Notes: generated by a model from the letters alone, not told the origin. 64,000 nucleotides of DNA from Lutjanus erythropterus (GCA_020091685.1 CM034597.1:6210532-6274531); one strand, 5' to 3'; positions 1 to 14,130 are shown, numbered from the stretch's first letter. Program-made: numbers and translations.

Positions 1-147
1 TCACACTTCTGTCTGGTTTTGCTGCAGAACAATAAAGACTGACCTGAAGTGAGGTCTTGAATGAACACTTAGATCATTTCTTTTTTTATAGGTTTGGTAC
101 TTTGATACTAATGAGAGTCGTAATATACGTGCTGAATCTATTTTTGA

Positions 148-1866
<1,719 letters not shown>

Positions 1867-2285
1867 ACGTCTCTCACTGGGTTTACACTGCTGGGCCTGA
1901 ACTGTGAATGAATCATCCCTCAGTCATGTGCTGAAGACATGAGCAACCATAGCACCGTGTCATACCTGAGTACTCAGAGAGGCTTCATACCTGTTAACAA
2001 TTCTTTACTTTCTTTACCCAACAAGTGAAGACATTTTAGTATAAAACAAACAAATAAATACAAACCACGAGGCCAAACTAGCTACTTATTAAGTAAAGAG
2101 TATTTTTTTTGTGTGTGTGTTAGAAGAACCAAGAGCCTTAATTAGAAATGCAGTGTGTTGTGGACTGTGAATCACCATTAGAAGAAAAAGACTAACCCAG
2201 TTGATGTGAGATTTTTATACTGATGCTGAACAGTTGGACGCTGCTGGACACCTTTTCAAAATAAAATGTTTTAGATACAAAGTCT
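1867..2285 (+). other. aldh9a1: aldh9a1 3'UTR with poly(A) signal
   Basis: Sequence after the stop is non-coding. A canonical AATAAA occurs at 2260-2265, followed by a GT-rich stretch (tctgttcctggttccttgtt), the usual layout of a vertebrate cleavage site. The exact cleavage position is inferred. Confidence 0.65.
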
Positions 2286-2344
2286 GTTCCTGGTTCCTTG
2301 TTGCGTCTGAATAAAAGGGCTCACAGGATTATTAATTACCACAA

Positions 2345-3420
2345 TCAGAGGTGGGAAAAGTACACACATCCTTTACTCAAGTACTGATTCAACTTCTTTA
2401 TTCAAGTAAAAGTGAAAAAGTTAAGGCTCTGAAATGAACTCAGTGTAAAAGTAAAAAGTCGAAGGACATTTCTGTCAGCTGTTTCTGTGCAAAACTAACT
2501 GAACCTCACCTCACAGTGCTCACGTCTCCCTCTCGTCTGTTTTTGTCTTGTTATGCCTTTTACTAAATTTTTGTCTCATGTCTTTCACATCATTTCTGTC
2601 TTGTTGCGTCCTTTACATCATTTTTGCCTTGTAACGTAGTCTTACATTTTTATACGTCATTTTTGCTTTGTTACATCTTTTCTGTAGCTTTTGTTTTGTT
2701 GTTACATCTTGTACATCATTTTCACCTTTTCTTTTTATATTTTTTGTCTTCTTACAGTTTGTTATGTCTTGTGTTTTGTCTTGTTACGTCTTTTACTTCG
2801 TTTTCATCTTACGTTTTTTATTGTGTTCGTCTTCACACAACTTATGTCTTTTATGTCATTTTTGTCTTGTGTCATCTTTTATGGTTTCATCTTTCCTCAT
2901 TACATCTTTTACAATATTTTTTGCTGTTATGTCTTTTACACCGTTGTCATCGTTATGCCTTTTACATCATTTTTTTGTCTCGTTACACAATTTTCACCCT
3001 GCTGCACAGTTTTTGTCTCACATTTTTTACTCAGTTTCCATCTTCTTGTATTTTATGTCTTTTATGTCGTTTCATCTTGTTACGTCAGTTGTCTGTGATT
3101 TGCGCTGATGGACACACCAAAGAATCATTTTTTCAGTATTATTGTTCTATCCATTTAGTTTGACATTGGTCTTGATGTTAGGAAAGTGACACACAATCAT
3201 GTAAAATAAAAATAATTGATAATTCCCCTCAAATTCATTAAAATTTAACAAGTCTGTTCTGAAAAGATAAGGCGTAGGAAGCACAGGTATTTGTGTTCAA
3301 ATGTAGGGAGCAGAAGTAAAAAGTTGTCAGAAAAATAAATACTCAAAGTACAGAGACCTGAAAAAAACTACTCAAGCACAGTAACAAAGTATTTGTACTA
3401 AACCGCTTCCACCTCTGGTA
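2345..3420 (+). repeat. Dispersed repeat family B with internal T-rich minisatellite, copy 1
   Basis: Begins AGAGGTGGGAAAAGTACACACATCC and ends in a mirrored arrangement (aagtaTTTGTACTAAACCGCTTCCACCTCTG), so the termini are inverted-repeat-like. The interior (about 2520-3090) is a degenerate array of the theme CTTGTTACGTCTTTTACATCATTTTTGT. A second copy with the same interior lies at 21860-22975. Long open frames inside are low-complexity artefacts. Confidence 0.75.
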
Positions 3421-4140
3421 AGAACTGACAAATATACAAGAGCCAAGCGTGTATAATGTTCACAAATTTAAAAATATTCACTAGCTGATAGCTGGTTGTG
3501 ACAGCATATTCATTTTTGCCAGGACATTAATATGTGACCAGCCTCCAGTGGTCACTTGTTCTATTGTACCTGATGCTTGCAGGCTGCAGATGATCCGGGT
3601 TCTTATCAGTATTAGGCAAGTATTGTTTAATTATTACATGCCCTGATTTATCATCATTCGTATACTCTTTCCATGTGTTTGCAGTCACCATGTATAAACA
3701 CAAACTGCTTTTTTGTAAATGTTGAATCTGTGTTGTTGCTCATCATTTATGCTGACATGACATTTTTAAACATCTGTGTTCTTGAAATGAGAATATGCTG
3801 TGGTATTCGTCCTCACATCACCTGATACTGGGCATGATTTTGGCATTGGTTCAACATTTCTAAGCATTTATTGGCCGTTACTAATAAGCTGGCCAAGGTA
3901 TGTACACCCTTTGAAACACAGTATAATAAATATTGCATATTTTACTATATTTTATTATGTATCTGGAAATCAGTTTGCTGCCAAAATCCTGTCTTGCTGT
4001 GTTATTGTTCTGCTGTACTTTTGTCCAAGCCTTGTGTCTCTGCAAGCTCTCAATGCTGTCAGCATGAGACTGAGCACACATGTAATTTTATATACTGAGG
4101 CTGTTTGGATGAAAGTATTTGTGTTTTTCTAAGTAATGAA
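3421..4140. other. Intergenic sequence, nothing recognised
   Basis: AT-rich sequence between two repeat copies. No exon-like open frame with splice sites, RNA gene or tandem structure was recognised on either strand. Confidence 0.5.
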
Positions 4141-4149
4141 AAGCAGCAG

Positions 4150-4800
4150 AGCAATTTAGTCAAGTGCTACACTTTAGTACAAATTTGAGGTACTTGTACT
4201 TTACTTGAGTCTTTTCTTTTCATGGTCCTTTCTACTCCATTACATCTTGATGGGAAATGTAGTTTTTGTGTATACATTTTTCTGACAGCTTTAGTCACTT
4301 TACAGTATATTTTTAAACAAAAAACGTATGAGGAGGGTATAAAATATGATGTTATAAATTTAACTACCTGATAGTTTGCAGAAGTACAGTTCATGTAAAA
4401 TATTTCATGGTTTCAGCATCTAAAATGTGAAGATTTATTGCTTTTCCTTTTAATTATCAAAATCATTTTAATGTGTTTTTGATAGTTTTGTGGTTTGACA
4501 AAACAATGTGAAGGGTTATTCTGACGACATTTCTCAGCATTTTCAGAATTTTTACAAACCAGTCAATAGATTAATGGAGAAAATAATCAGCTGATGAATA
4601 ATGTGGTTGAAGTCTTGCACAAAATAGTTCAAAATGAGCTCCACCTCGAAGGAGAAGAATCTCAAAGCTCTATAGGAGAAGAATCCTGGTTTCCTGGTGA
4701 TTATAATTTAATACTTTAACTACTTTGAGTAAATTTTCCTGATTTTTCTCAGATGCTGTTACTTAAGTAAATTTTTAATGCGTGACCTTCACTTGTATTA
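4150..4800. repeat. Degraded dispersed repeats (family A/B-like fragments)
   Basis: Fragments such as 'ggtacttgtactttacttgagtc' resemble the ends of family B. The stretch 4400-4620 resembles a decayed reverse copy of family A (cagcatctaaaatgtgaag, gacgacatttctc, ataatcagctgatgaat). Boundaries are approximate. Confidence 0.5.
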
Positions 4801-5138
4801 GTGGTTTTACATTGTTGAATCAGCTGATTGGTAGACTTCAAATGGAAACTATGAATCTTGTGGAGTTCTGGAATCCATTTGTCTTCATTCATTGCCCACT
4901 CTATGCTGAGGAAAGGAGGACTTTATTTGTTAGGAAAGCTTGGAATTGAAAAGTTCTCCCTTAAAACATTGCTTGGTGAAAGTGTGTCCCAAAAAGAGAC
5001 AGCCAAGAAAAACATGGACTTTGTTAAAGTCACAGTTAATCAGAGGATATAGACTTCAGAGATTGAATGCTGTAATGACGTCCTGGCATTGGTGGGGAGC
5101 AACAATGCGCCAAACAGTGCCTAGTCTGCCGGAAAAAG

Positions 5139-5181
5139 AGAAGAAGAAGAAGAAGAAGAAGAAGAAGAAGAAGAAGAAGAA
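5139..5181 (+). repeat. (GAA)n microsatellite
   Basis: About 14 uninterrupted AAG/GAA units, directly upstream of the med8 promoter duplication. It produces low-complexity Lys-rich and Phe/Leu-rich open frames on the two strands that should not be taken as genes. Confidence 0.95.
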
Positions 5182-5194
5182 CGAGAACGAGGTC

Positions 5195-5308
5195 GGAATA
5201 CATGCTTTTGTTTTGAAGACGTGAACCGGAAGTGTATCTGCTGTGACTGATGGAATACATGCTTTTGTTTTGAAGACGTGAATCGGAAGTGTATCTGCCG
5301 TGACTGAT
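5195..5308 (+). promoter_or_regulatory. med8: Candidate med8 proximal promoter: 57-bp tandem duplication with ETS motifs
   Basis: A 57-bp unit beginning GGAATACATGCTTTTG is present twice, at 5195-5251 and 5252-5308, with only a few differences. Each copy holds an ETS-family core: CCGGAAGTG at 5226-5234 and TCGGAAGTG at 5283-5291. A GACGTGA element lies just upstream of each. The duplication ends about 37 bp before the ATG. ETS sites close to the start are typical of housekeeping promoters; function here is inferred. Confidence 0.6.
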
Positions 5309-5345
5309 TCTGAGTGTTTCAACATTAGCAGCTTGCGGCTTAGCA

Positions 5346-5351
5346 ATGCAG
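5346..5351 (+). CDS. med8: med8 coding exon 1 (two codons only)
   Basis: ATGCAG followed by GTAATG donor at 5352. The initiator exon contributes only Met-Gln; joining to CAACGAGAA at 5692 gives [10 protein letters not shown], the known MED8 start. The rest of this exon is 5'UTR of unknown upstream limit. Confidence 0.88.
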
Positions 5352-8300
5352 GTAATGTAATTTTTAATGCTCATGTATTGTGAACTACACGACTTTGTTA
5401 TATGACTCACTTGTGTCTTCATTAAGGTTTAACTTTTATACACGGTGCTTCTAGTTTGTAGGGCTAACAGTAGCTAGCGTTAGCTTGCTAGCTAAACAGC
5501 TAACTTGGGTTAGTTCATTTTTAGTTTGGTTAGCTAGTTTAACATAACGATGATATCAAGCTCAACGTGAAATTTGAATATTTAACTATTAATTCTACGA
5601 ACTTGTGATTCCCACAGACAGTCGTTGGGACTGTTTGGTGTGAATTAGAAGTTTTTATATGTCACACAAAGGTTTGTTTCTTTTCTCTCAGCAACGAGAA
5701 GAGAAGCAGCTGGAGGCGTCTGTGGAGTCTCTCATCTCTCGGGTGGCTCACGTCAAAAACGCTCTGCACAGTTTTATTTATAAACTGGAAAATGAATACG
5801 AGCGATTAACATGGTAAGTAGTGTTGGGAGAGTTACTGTAAAAGTGTATTCTGATAGTTATTAATTACATGTTTAAAGAAGAAGAATTTGTAGGAGCTGT
5901 TTATGCTGTTAACGTCAATATAAGATATGGTGAAAATGTTCATTGTAATGTAGTGTTTTTTGGGCTGTGACTAATGATTATTTAATCGGTCCATTTTTTC
6001 CTCAACTGATTAGTTGTTTGGTCAGAAAATGTTGAAAAATGTTGATCAAAGCTCAAGATGACGTCCTCCCGTCACAGTCTTGTCAGTTTGCACTAATGAT
6101 TATTTTCATTTTCAATTAATCTGTCGACCATTTTTTCCATTAATCAATTAAGTGTTTGGCCCATAAAATGTCAGAAAATGGTGAAAAATGTCAGTCAGTG
6201 TTTCCCAAAGTTCAGGTTCTGTCCAATGTCTTGTTTTGTCCAGTACTGGACTTTAAGGCAAAGTCCCCTCTAAATACAAGCCTATTTTAGTTTTCAGTCA
6301 TAGCACCATAGTCAGCGATCATCACATCGAAGACTTCACACTCCTCTTTTGTTAGATGATTGACATATTGGACATTTTGATTGGACATGTGGTTTATTTG
6401 TCAAAATTAGTTGGAATTTAAAGTCCGAATTGTTCCCATACCCCAGCCACATTGTCCACAGAGCCATTACGTACATTATATGGGCCAGGTTTAGAGTTAA
6501 AACAATTACTCCATAAATCATAGTTGACAACCAAAGGAAAATTTAATGCCAACTTTAATTTTGGTGACTGATTTCTCATTTCAGTCATTATTCAAGAAAA
6601 AAATGTTAAACATTAGTTGGTTCCAGCTTCTAAAATGTATGAATGTGTTGCTTTTCTTTGTCACTTATGACTGTAAATTAATGTCTTTGGCAAAGTATTT
6701 TTCACAATTATTTGACATTTTATAGATTAGATGACAGTAAAAGTAAGAAAGGATAGTGTTCTGATAGAAACCAGGATACTGTGGCATGTAAGCACCTTAT
6801 CCAGGTTTCTGAACCATCTCATAGTGACTGACATGGTGACAAATGAAGATAATCCTGCAGGCTGATGATCAGACACATGGATACTGTTATGATGACACAT
6901 ACAGGGATAAATAACCATATTTTTCATGTTCCATGTTAACGCCATATCCTGAATATGATCAAAATTAGGAAAAGGCTCAAAACCAGGATACTCATGCACT
7001 CATAAACCTGCTCAGTCAAAGCAATGAGGTGAAACAACTTCACACATGTGACACCAGATGCTCTGATGTTTCGTCATCAAAATATACAGATATGAGTTTT
7101 ACAGATGTTCTTTGTGGAGTGTGTTTTTCTCTTTTAGATAATGTGTGTTTGTGTCCTTCAGGCCCTCTGTTTTGGACAACTTCGCCCTTCTATCTGGCCA
7201 GCTGAACACTATCAATAAACTGCTGAAGAACGAGAAGACGCCATCATTTCGCAACCAGGTTATAATCCCACTGCTTCTGTCTCCAGACCGAGACGAGGAC
7301 TTAGCAGTGAGTATCGAAGCCGCTGACCGACGTGTCTGATTCTCAGCTGGTTTTTAAAGAAATCTCTCTGACTCGTCCTTTAACCTCATCTGCTTGTCCC
7401 CCCACAGAAACTCACAGAGCAGCGTGTCCCAGTGTTCAGCCATGAAATCGTACCAGACTACCTGAGGACGAAGCCTGATCCAGAGGTGGAGGAGCAGGAG
7501 AAACAGCTGAGTGCAGAGGCGGCACGGATTGGCCCAGAGGTGGCACAGGTCAGTCACTTATCACACAGACTGAGTGGGCTGATGCTGTCTTACTCCTGTA
7601 CAAAAATAGGGTTGGGCAACATATCAATATTATACTGATCTCATGATATCAGTATAATATCAGGCTTTTGTTAAGGCTGCAATACTGTAAAGTGATCCAA
7701 CTTTCAGAACTTCTGTTATTTCTAGTGCTGTCAGGCGATTAAAAAAATTAATCTAATTAATTACAGGATTTGTAATTAATTAATCTAATTAATCACATTT
7801 TAATCTCATATCTGCTAAAGGTCCCCAAATAAAGAATTTGAATTCTAGGACATTACAAAATTGTAGTGCATGACTAATCAATTGAATACACAAGGTACAA
7901 ATCACTGCGTTCTTGTTAATAGTCCCGTCTTTGTTCTTTTTATAAATAAACTTGCCGTTCAAAGGTCCAAGTAAGCTTGCCTCGCTCTTAGGGCTGCAAC
8001 GGATCAAAAAACTCACAGTTCGGATCGTATCACGGGTTTGAGTCACGGATCGGATCATTTTTTGGATCAGCAAAAAAGAAAAAAGTGGTGGGATTAGAGT
8101 TAAATTATTTTAAAAATGCACTTGTCTTCGAAACTTGTCTGTACATAAAAAAGAAGTTATTAAATTTTATTATTAATAAAAATTCTTACAATTATGAAAA
8201 AATGTTTTTAATATCAAACCAAGTGTTGTAGTATGATCAGCAGGGGCCAGTTGATGGCTGCAGTGATTTTGGTGACACTACATTGTCTAAGAGTGAAGTT

Positions 8301-11300
8301 ATTGAATATCTGTGTAGTGTTTCTCTTCGCTGCTGTAGCGGTTTTGCAATTAGCAGACGGTCCCTATCCACTCGTCACACAGCATGCTGCTCATAGACAC
8401 CAATGTTATTTCTGCAGCTTGAAAGACAGCTACTTTTGATAAAACTGGGCTTGTAGCACATTGTCTACCTTACAACGATGGGAAAGAGGCCTCGTTTATG
8501 TTTTGACAACGTATCACTAATGAGTTATTGATGCCGGAAGTCCGAATCTGTGAATATCTTTCCAACTTTACCGAACTTCTTTGTCTGTCTGTAATTATCA
8601 CCATAGTTATGTAATGTAATAATAACGATAATAGTAATGATAATGGTAATATATTAAAAACTTCAAACTTATACAGTGCTGTACTATGTATATACTATAC
8701 ATATATTAGATCATTATACACTGTACAGTATAATACACAACTATGCTCTGTAGTCTGGCTCAATGTCCCGCCTACAGCAGCACATCTGATTGGTTAGAAG
8801 TCACGATCAATCAGCAGACACACTGTGTCACAGACGGGGTGAGACAGAGCTGCACCGGTGAGCAGAGAGGAGCTGTGTAGAAGTTAAGACAGCTGATATC
8901 ACCAAAGTTTCAATGAACATGACAGTTTTATGATCTGTTTCTTTGTGATAGCAGAGTTACATCGGTGAAAAAAGTTACGGTCTGGATTTCACTCAAGGTG
9001 ATGTGACGACTTTTAAATCAGTCGCTCTTCACAGAGATGCGCTGCACACAGCCGCATTTGTCCTCTTTTCACTGCAACTCTGCATTGAGATTTCTGGTAT
9101 TATAACTTATACAAAAGTAACAGTGACAGTAAAACTATGATGCTCACATGTGGTCCGCGGATCACACGCGTGCCGAACTCAATGGGCCAAATTTAAAATG
9201 CTTGCGCATTGACTTGCCACTCATGATTAATTGCGTTAATTTTTATAGCGCGTTAATTTGCAACGTAATTAATTAATCTAATTAACGTGTTAAACTGACA
9301 GCCCTAGTTATTTCCCTTTATTATATCCACTAGGGGTGTAACGATACATCGATTTGGATCGATAAGTCAATTCAGTGTTCAATGAGCCAATATTATCGAT
9401 ACAAAGTGAAAATCTCGATCTATAGCATCATCTTTAAGATACACTTTTATTTTGAAAATCACGTCATGTCTGTTTCATAAATGTCTAGAAAAGTTCAGTC
9501 ATAAAATTGTAAAATCAGAGTTTTTTTTCTTTTTGTAGTTGACATAAATGTAACTGAATGTGTTAAATGAACATATGATATCATCTGACATGGATTGCAG
9601 AACCCTGAATCGAATCTAAGTGAAATAGTATTGTCGCAGATTTTGTGATATCAGCAAATATAGCGTCCAAAGAATCAATATAATACCGAAACTTCATTTG
9701 CACCACTAATATCCACATTACTGTGACTATTTGTCAAAAATCACATTGTGTCACTAGAAAGCATCAATGGTTATCCCTACAGTATTGTCTAAAGGATGTT
9801 GATATCAAGGTGTTTGGTCAAAAATATTGTAATATTTGATTTTGTCCATATCATCCAGTCCTACTTTACTTGACTGTTTGTACAGCAACACATCATATTC
9901 TATAAGATCGTCACTACTGAGAATATACAGTATGTTATTCTAGACAAAATGTATATATCAAGATATATATTGTATAATTGCAGCATACCCTAAAAATGTC
10001 AAGATGCTACTTATAAGCCATATTATCCAGCACTGTATAAAGGCAGTTATATCTGCTGTGCAGTGATTGGTCAGGGCCGGGCATTTTGATAAAGAAGAGG
10101 AAGAACTGGAGGATGAATGTGAGACACCTGAGGGTCTGTCAGCAGAACTGGCCAGACAAATAAAACTTTTAAAGTTAAAAATATCTTTGAAATCATATGC
10201 CTCTAATCCTCAAAGTTAAAGTAGACATTAACACATCAGTCCGGTGTCACCCAGGATGTGAACTCACAACCTCTGAGTTCAAGATAAAGTCACTACCCTG
10301 TTCAGCTACATGTCAGGTGATAAACTACAGATGGCTTCACATTGTGACTTCTGCAATCAGCAGGGCGACCTGTGAGCAAAGTTCAAACTACTGTCAAAAA
10401 AGAAGTTTTCAAGAAAAAGAAAAAAATCAGAGAATTAGTGCACCTCAACTAGAAAACAGAAAACAGACACATATGGCTGTAATTTATTCTCAAAAAGATT
10501 AATTGTTCCATAAGTGTTCAAAGACGCTCTGTTTTCCTTTGACTGCCGTAGTTTACATGAGGATACTATTCAAAACGTTTTTTTAAATTTCTGTTTTTGA
10601 TATAGTTCTGAAATTTACCACACTACATCTACCAAGACATCAAATGTTTTCCATGAACATCAGAATTTTATTTTGCAAGAATTTGGAGTAGCTGTTGTTA
10701 ATGCTCCTGTTTACAGTAAAACATTTTAAAACATCATGGGCTCAAGTTTTGACAGATCAAAAATCCATCTGGTTGGTTCATGGAGAACAGTCAGAGCATG
10801 CAGTGGTGCCAACTTTGGTGTTTATTGAGCAAAAAATGTGGGAGAAGATGGACTTGATGTATTTTTTACAGTTTTTTTTAAAAGAAAAAACAGAATGATG
10901 GACTTTAAAATTCCTGCCAGCTCAAAGCAAGTGAAAGTTTCTGCTCAACTGGGGCTACATTTTGGTGTAAGTTGCAAAGCTTTAGCAAGTATGAATGATT
11001 TGTTATTTGAATTTTCAAAGCTTTAAAATTAAGACGATTGTTGTAGTGCTACCATCAGGACTGTTGGCCTGCAAAACCAGTTGAGGAAGTTTGGCATAGG
11101 ACTGCAACTAAATGCAAAGTTTTGTTTATTTTCATGCATTAGGAGGCAGATTTCCTTGGAGGGAGAAGAAGATGAAGCAGAATAACAATTAAAAACAAGC
11201 GTTTTACCATATAAAAGTGTCATATAGTCATTGGTCCTGCATTGCTTCTACCTGTATTTTGCATAATTAAAATTCCCGTGTTTGTATTTTTATCAACAGA

Positions 11301-14130
11301 AACAGATCCAGACGTTGAATAAACTGTGTTCCAATCTGCTAGAGAAGCTCAACAATCCTCGTGATGACAGAGATGCAGAAAGTGCAGGTTTGTTGCACTT
11401 TGACTCTCCAGATCATTTATCTTCAATAGATTTCTACATTTAAATCTGTCAGTTATAAAGCGTTTTTGTTTCTTCAGCAATACGACAGAACAAGCCGTCT
11501 TTCAACCCTGCCGACACCAACGCTCTGGTTGGAGCCGTTGCATTTGGAAAGGGGCTTTCCAAATGTAGGCCCCCGGGTCCAGTGGCCCCTGGACATCCAG
11601 GACAAGGGCCCATGATGAGCGGAGGTCCCACCTTACAGCAGGTCACCATTGGCGGTGGTTCAGGCCAGCAAGCAGGTATGGGAGGACCTGTGGCTCCACA
11701 GCAGCAAGGGCAGCCAGGTAGGAGACCTGGAGAGCTGGGTTAGTATTTCACCTGACTGCTGTGACTATTTGCTTTCTGCTCTGATATGAAGCCCTTGCTG
11801 CTCTTCATCTCCTGTGCATGTGCCTTATTGTGAGAATATTTCTGTTATTAATTCATGTTTTGACTTTTTATATCTTAGGATGTGAATGAGTTTGAGGTGG
11901 AAAGGGTTTTTACTAGGGGTGTGTATCTCACTGACTGAGACCAATCCAATACGTATCTTGATACATGTTCTACGATACAGTATATCTTAGAACTTTTTAA
12001 ATAGCCAAAGATTCGGTTCAATACAATTCAGTTCTGTCATGATACGATGTAATCTGTGGATCTTTACATTTTGATTCAACTAATACTACACTTGTAGAAT
12101 GCTATTAGTTGCTAAAAGAAATCCTGATAGTTTTACTAAATATAGTAACAGTAGAGACAGAGAGGAGACATTACAGTGATGTTAACATCATAACAACATT
12201 ATGAGTCTGATGTGTAAATGAGATCCTGTAGCCTAAATCAGAATCTGTGAACAAACTTTAAAACTGTTTGAAATATCAGTATTTTTGCAGTAAGATGATG
12301 TGCTGCTCTGTTTCATATGAAGAGTGCTGTGGTTTGGATTAATGTGGAGGAACAGTGAAGTGTTACAGTGGCAGTGCCCTGATGCCAAAAATGAAACATG
12401 CGTGTCTTAATGAGATGTATCGATACGCTAGTGCTGCATCGTTTTGTTTCTGATTCATGTTTAGCTTTTTATTGATACAGGCCGTCTGAACCGATGCACT
12501 CGTATCTTACACATTAAAGTCTGATGCATCAGATGCCCTCTCTGATGCATACAAATCTGAAAGAACGCAGTAAATTCACCATTTTTGTCCACTGATAATA
12601 CTACAGTGTAAACAACAAATCTGTGCTGAAGTCTCACTGTCTGAAAAAAAAAAATCCACTGTCACCATTTTCTGCTGTCTGCACATCTGTCTTGTGCACA
12701 GTGGAGCCTGTATTCATAGCTTCAATCATCACGACATGTTACTTTCGCTTCAACAATTCTTGCTACAGATTTCATTTTCACATTCTGGGCTACAAACTAG
12801 ATATTAGTAACTCAGCTTGTGTGACCAAAGTCAAGAGTGCTGTATTCACCTATATCCATGATGATGCTTTACTGCTCAGGGGACACACACTGTTGAAACC
12901 ATAGAAATAAACCAAACAAATTTTGGTGGGGGGAAAAAAATCACTTTCACATTCACTGCCATGTTCTTACTGTTTCTGCTTTTTTCCCCCCAAAAAATAT
13001 AATAATAAATTTGGGGAAAAGCATGTAATCAGTGAGAGGAAAATGTTTTAAAAGAAAACACACACTTTTGCTCTCTTGTTTGAATATTCATTTGTGTTTT
13101 TATTTGTTTAATTTTAAGATACATTTACAACACACATGAATATTACCATAGTTATAACTGTCAAACATGAGTATAACACTGCAACTTTTCAGAAAACACA
13201 TTTTATTGAGGCCCACTCAATTTCCAGGGGAGCCTCTCAAATGACCACATGTGGGACTCACTACATTAAAAATCTATCAACAACAAAGAAATCATTTAAT
13301 GAAAGTTAAATAATACATTCTGAAATGATTACATCATATTTTAAACCCCTTCACACATCATTTACACAACAGTTGGAGACTGACTGAGTAAAAGCTAAAC
13401 GGATTGAGGAAAATATTATGTCTTGAATCAGTCAGAGACCTCGACCCAACCAGGACCCTGTGTGACTTCCTCTACTATGATTTCACAGCACCACATAACA
13501 GTGGTGGAAAGAGAAGTCAAAATCTGTACTCAAGTATAAGTACTGCTAAATTACTAAAATATTACTACAATAACAAGTAAAAGTACTGGTGCTAGAAAAA
13601 TACTTCTGTAAAAGGACAAAGTATTCTTCTAAAAAACTACTCAGAGTATTAGTTACTTTTTAATGCATCATCAACAGCAGCATTGACGGGTTTCTTTTTA
13701 TCCAAATCTTAAATCACTGTCACAATTAAAAGTAACTAAATAGATTGCATGGTGTAATGCAAACGAGTATGAGTACAGCCTCCTGGGCTTTCATTATATA
13801 CAATTATATCTTTAAGTTTTTATTATATTTTCCATAAAGTTTGCAGTTGTACATCAACAAATATACTCAGTCTGTCTGGCCTGCCTCATTCATCCTCACA
13901 ACTGAGTTACACAGTTTTATCTTTATGACTCTTCCTCATCTTTCAGTCACATATTGCACCTTTTTGTTGCTCAAACATTTATTTCTGTTTACCTAGTCAG
14001 CATGGAATGATAATGTGTAGTTATGTGTATTTAGTGATATATTGTGTTTCCTTTCTCAGGTAAAATGCCCAGCAGCATCAAGACAAACATCAAATCCGCG
14101 TCCGGTTCAATGCATCCTTACAACAGATGA
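5346..14130 (+). CDS. med8: Mediator of RNA polymerase II transcription subunit 8 (MED8), complete, 7 exons
   Basis: Exons: 5346-5351, 5692-5813, 7162-7306, 7408-7548, 11300-11387, 11478-11717 and 14060-14130 (stop TGA 14128-14130). The total is 813 nt, giving 270 aa, close to the ~268 aa of mammalian MED8. The protein opens [16 protein letters not shown], has the conserved core [18 protein letters not shown] and [20 protein letters not shown], then [20 protein letters not shown], a Gly/Pro/Gln-rich linker, and the conserved tail [23 protein letters not shown]8 is a nuclear subunit of the Mediator head module. All junctions are GT..AG with matching phases. The start has a purine at -3. The gene lies head-to-tail behind aldh9a1. 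No defect was seen. Confidence 0.97.
5692..5813 (+). CDS. med8: med8 coding exon 2
   Basis: Acceptor TTTTCTCTCAG ends at 5691; donor GTAAGT at 5814. Encodes [20 protein letters not shown] through NEYERLT plus two bases of the Trp codon. Confidence 0.95.
5965..6260 (+). repeat. Family A repeat, two partial tandem copies in med8 intron 2
   Basis: Two truncated copies lie head to tail (about 5965-6075 and 6092-6260). Both carry the TAATGATTATTT...AGTTGTTTGG...GTCAGAAAATG landmarks. The first includes TGACGTCC at 6059-6066. Confidence 0.75.
7162..7306 (+). CDS. med8: med8 coding exon 3
   Basis: Acceptor CCTTCAG ends at 7161; donor GTGAGT at 7307. Encodes (W)[19 protein letters not shown] through SPDRDEDLA, the most conserved MED8 segment. 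Confidence 0.96.
7408..7548 (+). CDS. med8: med8 coding exon 4
   Basis: Acceptor CCCACAG ends at 7407; donor GTCAGT at 7549. Exactly 47 codons, [20 protein letters not shown] through GPEVAQ. Confidence 0.96.
7720..9308. mobile_element. Large MITE-like element or nested repeat block in med8 intron 4
   Basis: Left end is CTAGTGCTGTCAGGCGATTAA with TTAATCTAATTAATTA. The right end, read in reverse complement, is CTAGGGCTGTCAGTTTAAC followed by the same TTAGATTAATTAATTA theme, giving terminal inverted repeats over about 1.6 kb. Another repeat beginning AGGGCTGCAACGGATCAAAA is nested at about 7990-8100. No transposase frame was seen. The family name is not known to me with certainty. Confidence 0.6.
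9330..9712. mobile_element. Short TIR (MITE-like) element in med8 intron 4
   Basis: Starts TAGGGGTGTAACGATACATCG and ends TTTGCACCACTA, so the ends are imperfect inverted repeats (TAGGGGTGTAA / TAGTGGTGCAA). The interior is rich in ATCGAT-type words and has no coding capacity. Confidence 0.6.
9713..11299. other. med8: Remaining med8 intron 4, no gene seen
   Basis: AT-rich intronic sequence. Open frames at 10197-10502 and 10695-11026 have no recognisable domain and no splice logic, and are treated as chance frames. Some ATATATC-rich repeat debris lies at 9900-10020. Confidence 0.5.
11300..11387 (+). CDS. med8: med8 coding exon 5
   Basis: Acceptor ATCAACAG ends at 11299; donor GT at 11388. 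Encodes [20 protein letters not shown] through the DAESA region, with the last codon split. Confidence 0.95.
11478..11717 (+). CDS. med8: med8 coding exon 6
   Basis: Acceptor TTCTTCAG ends at 11477; donor GTAGGA at 11718. Encodes [20 protein letters not shown], then a Gly/Pro/Gln-rich linker ending QQQGQP. The linker is low complexity, as in other MED8 proteins. Confidence 0.94.
11915..12560. repeat. Degraded MITE-like repeat in med8 intron 6
   Basis: Begins TAGGGGTGTGTATCTCACTG and continues with GATACATG / CGATACAGTATATC / TGTATCGATACGC words resembling the 9330-9712 class. Boundaries are approximate. Confidence 0.45.
13500..13665. repeat. Short 'tactcaagtataagtac' repeat in med8 intron 6
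   Basis: GTGGTGGAAAGAGAAGTC followed by TACTCAAGTATAAGTACTG and AGTAAAAGTACTGG resembles the ends of family B and related fish repeats. Non-coding. Confidence 0.5.
14060..14130 (+). CDS. med8: med8 terminal coding exon
   Basis: Acceptor CTTTCTCAG ends at 14059. Encodes (G)[20 protein letters not shown] then NR and TGA. The tail matches mammalian MED8 except for an extra Gly-Ser pair. Confidence 0.95.

Noticed and set aside
2624..3163. Long + strand open frames (up to 179 aa) rich in Phe, Leu, Cys and Tyr
   Set aside because: They read through the T-rich minisatellite of family B, all three frames are open, and copy 2 (22089-22857) shows the same; low-complexity artefact.
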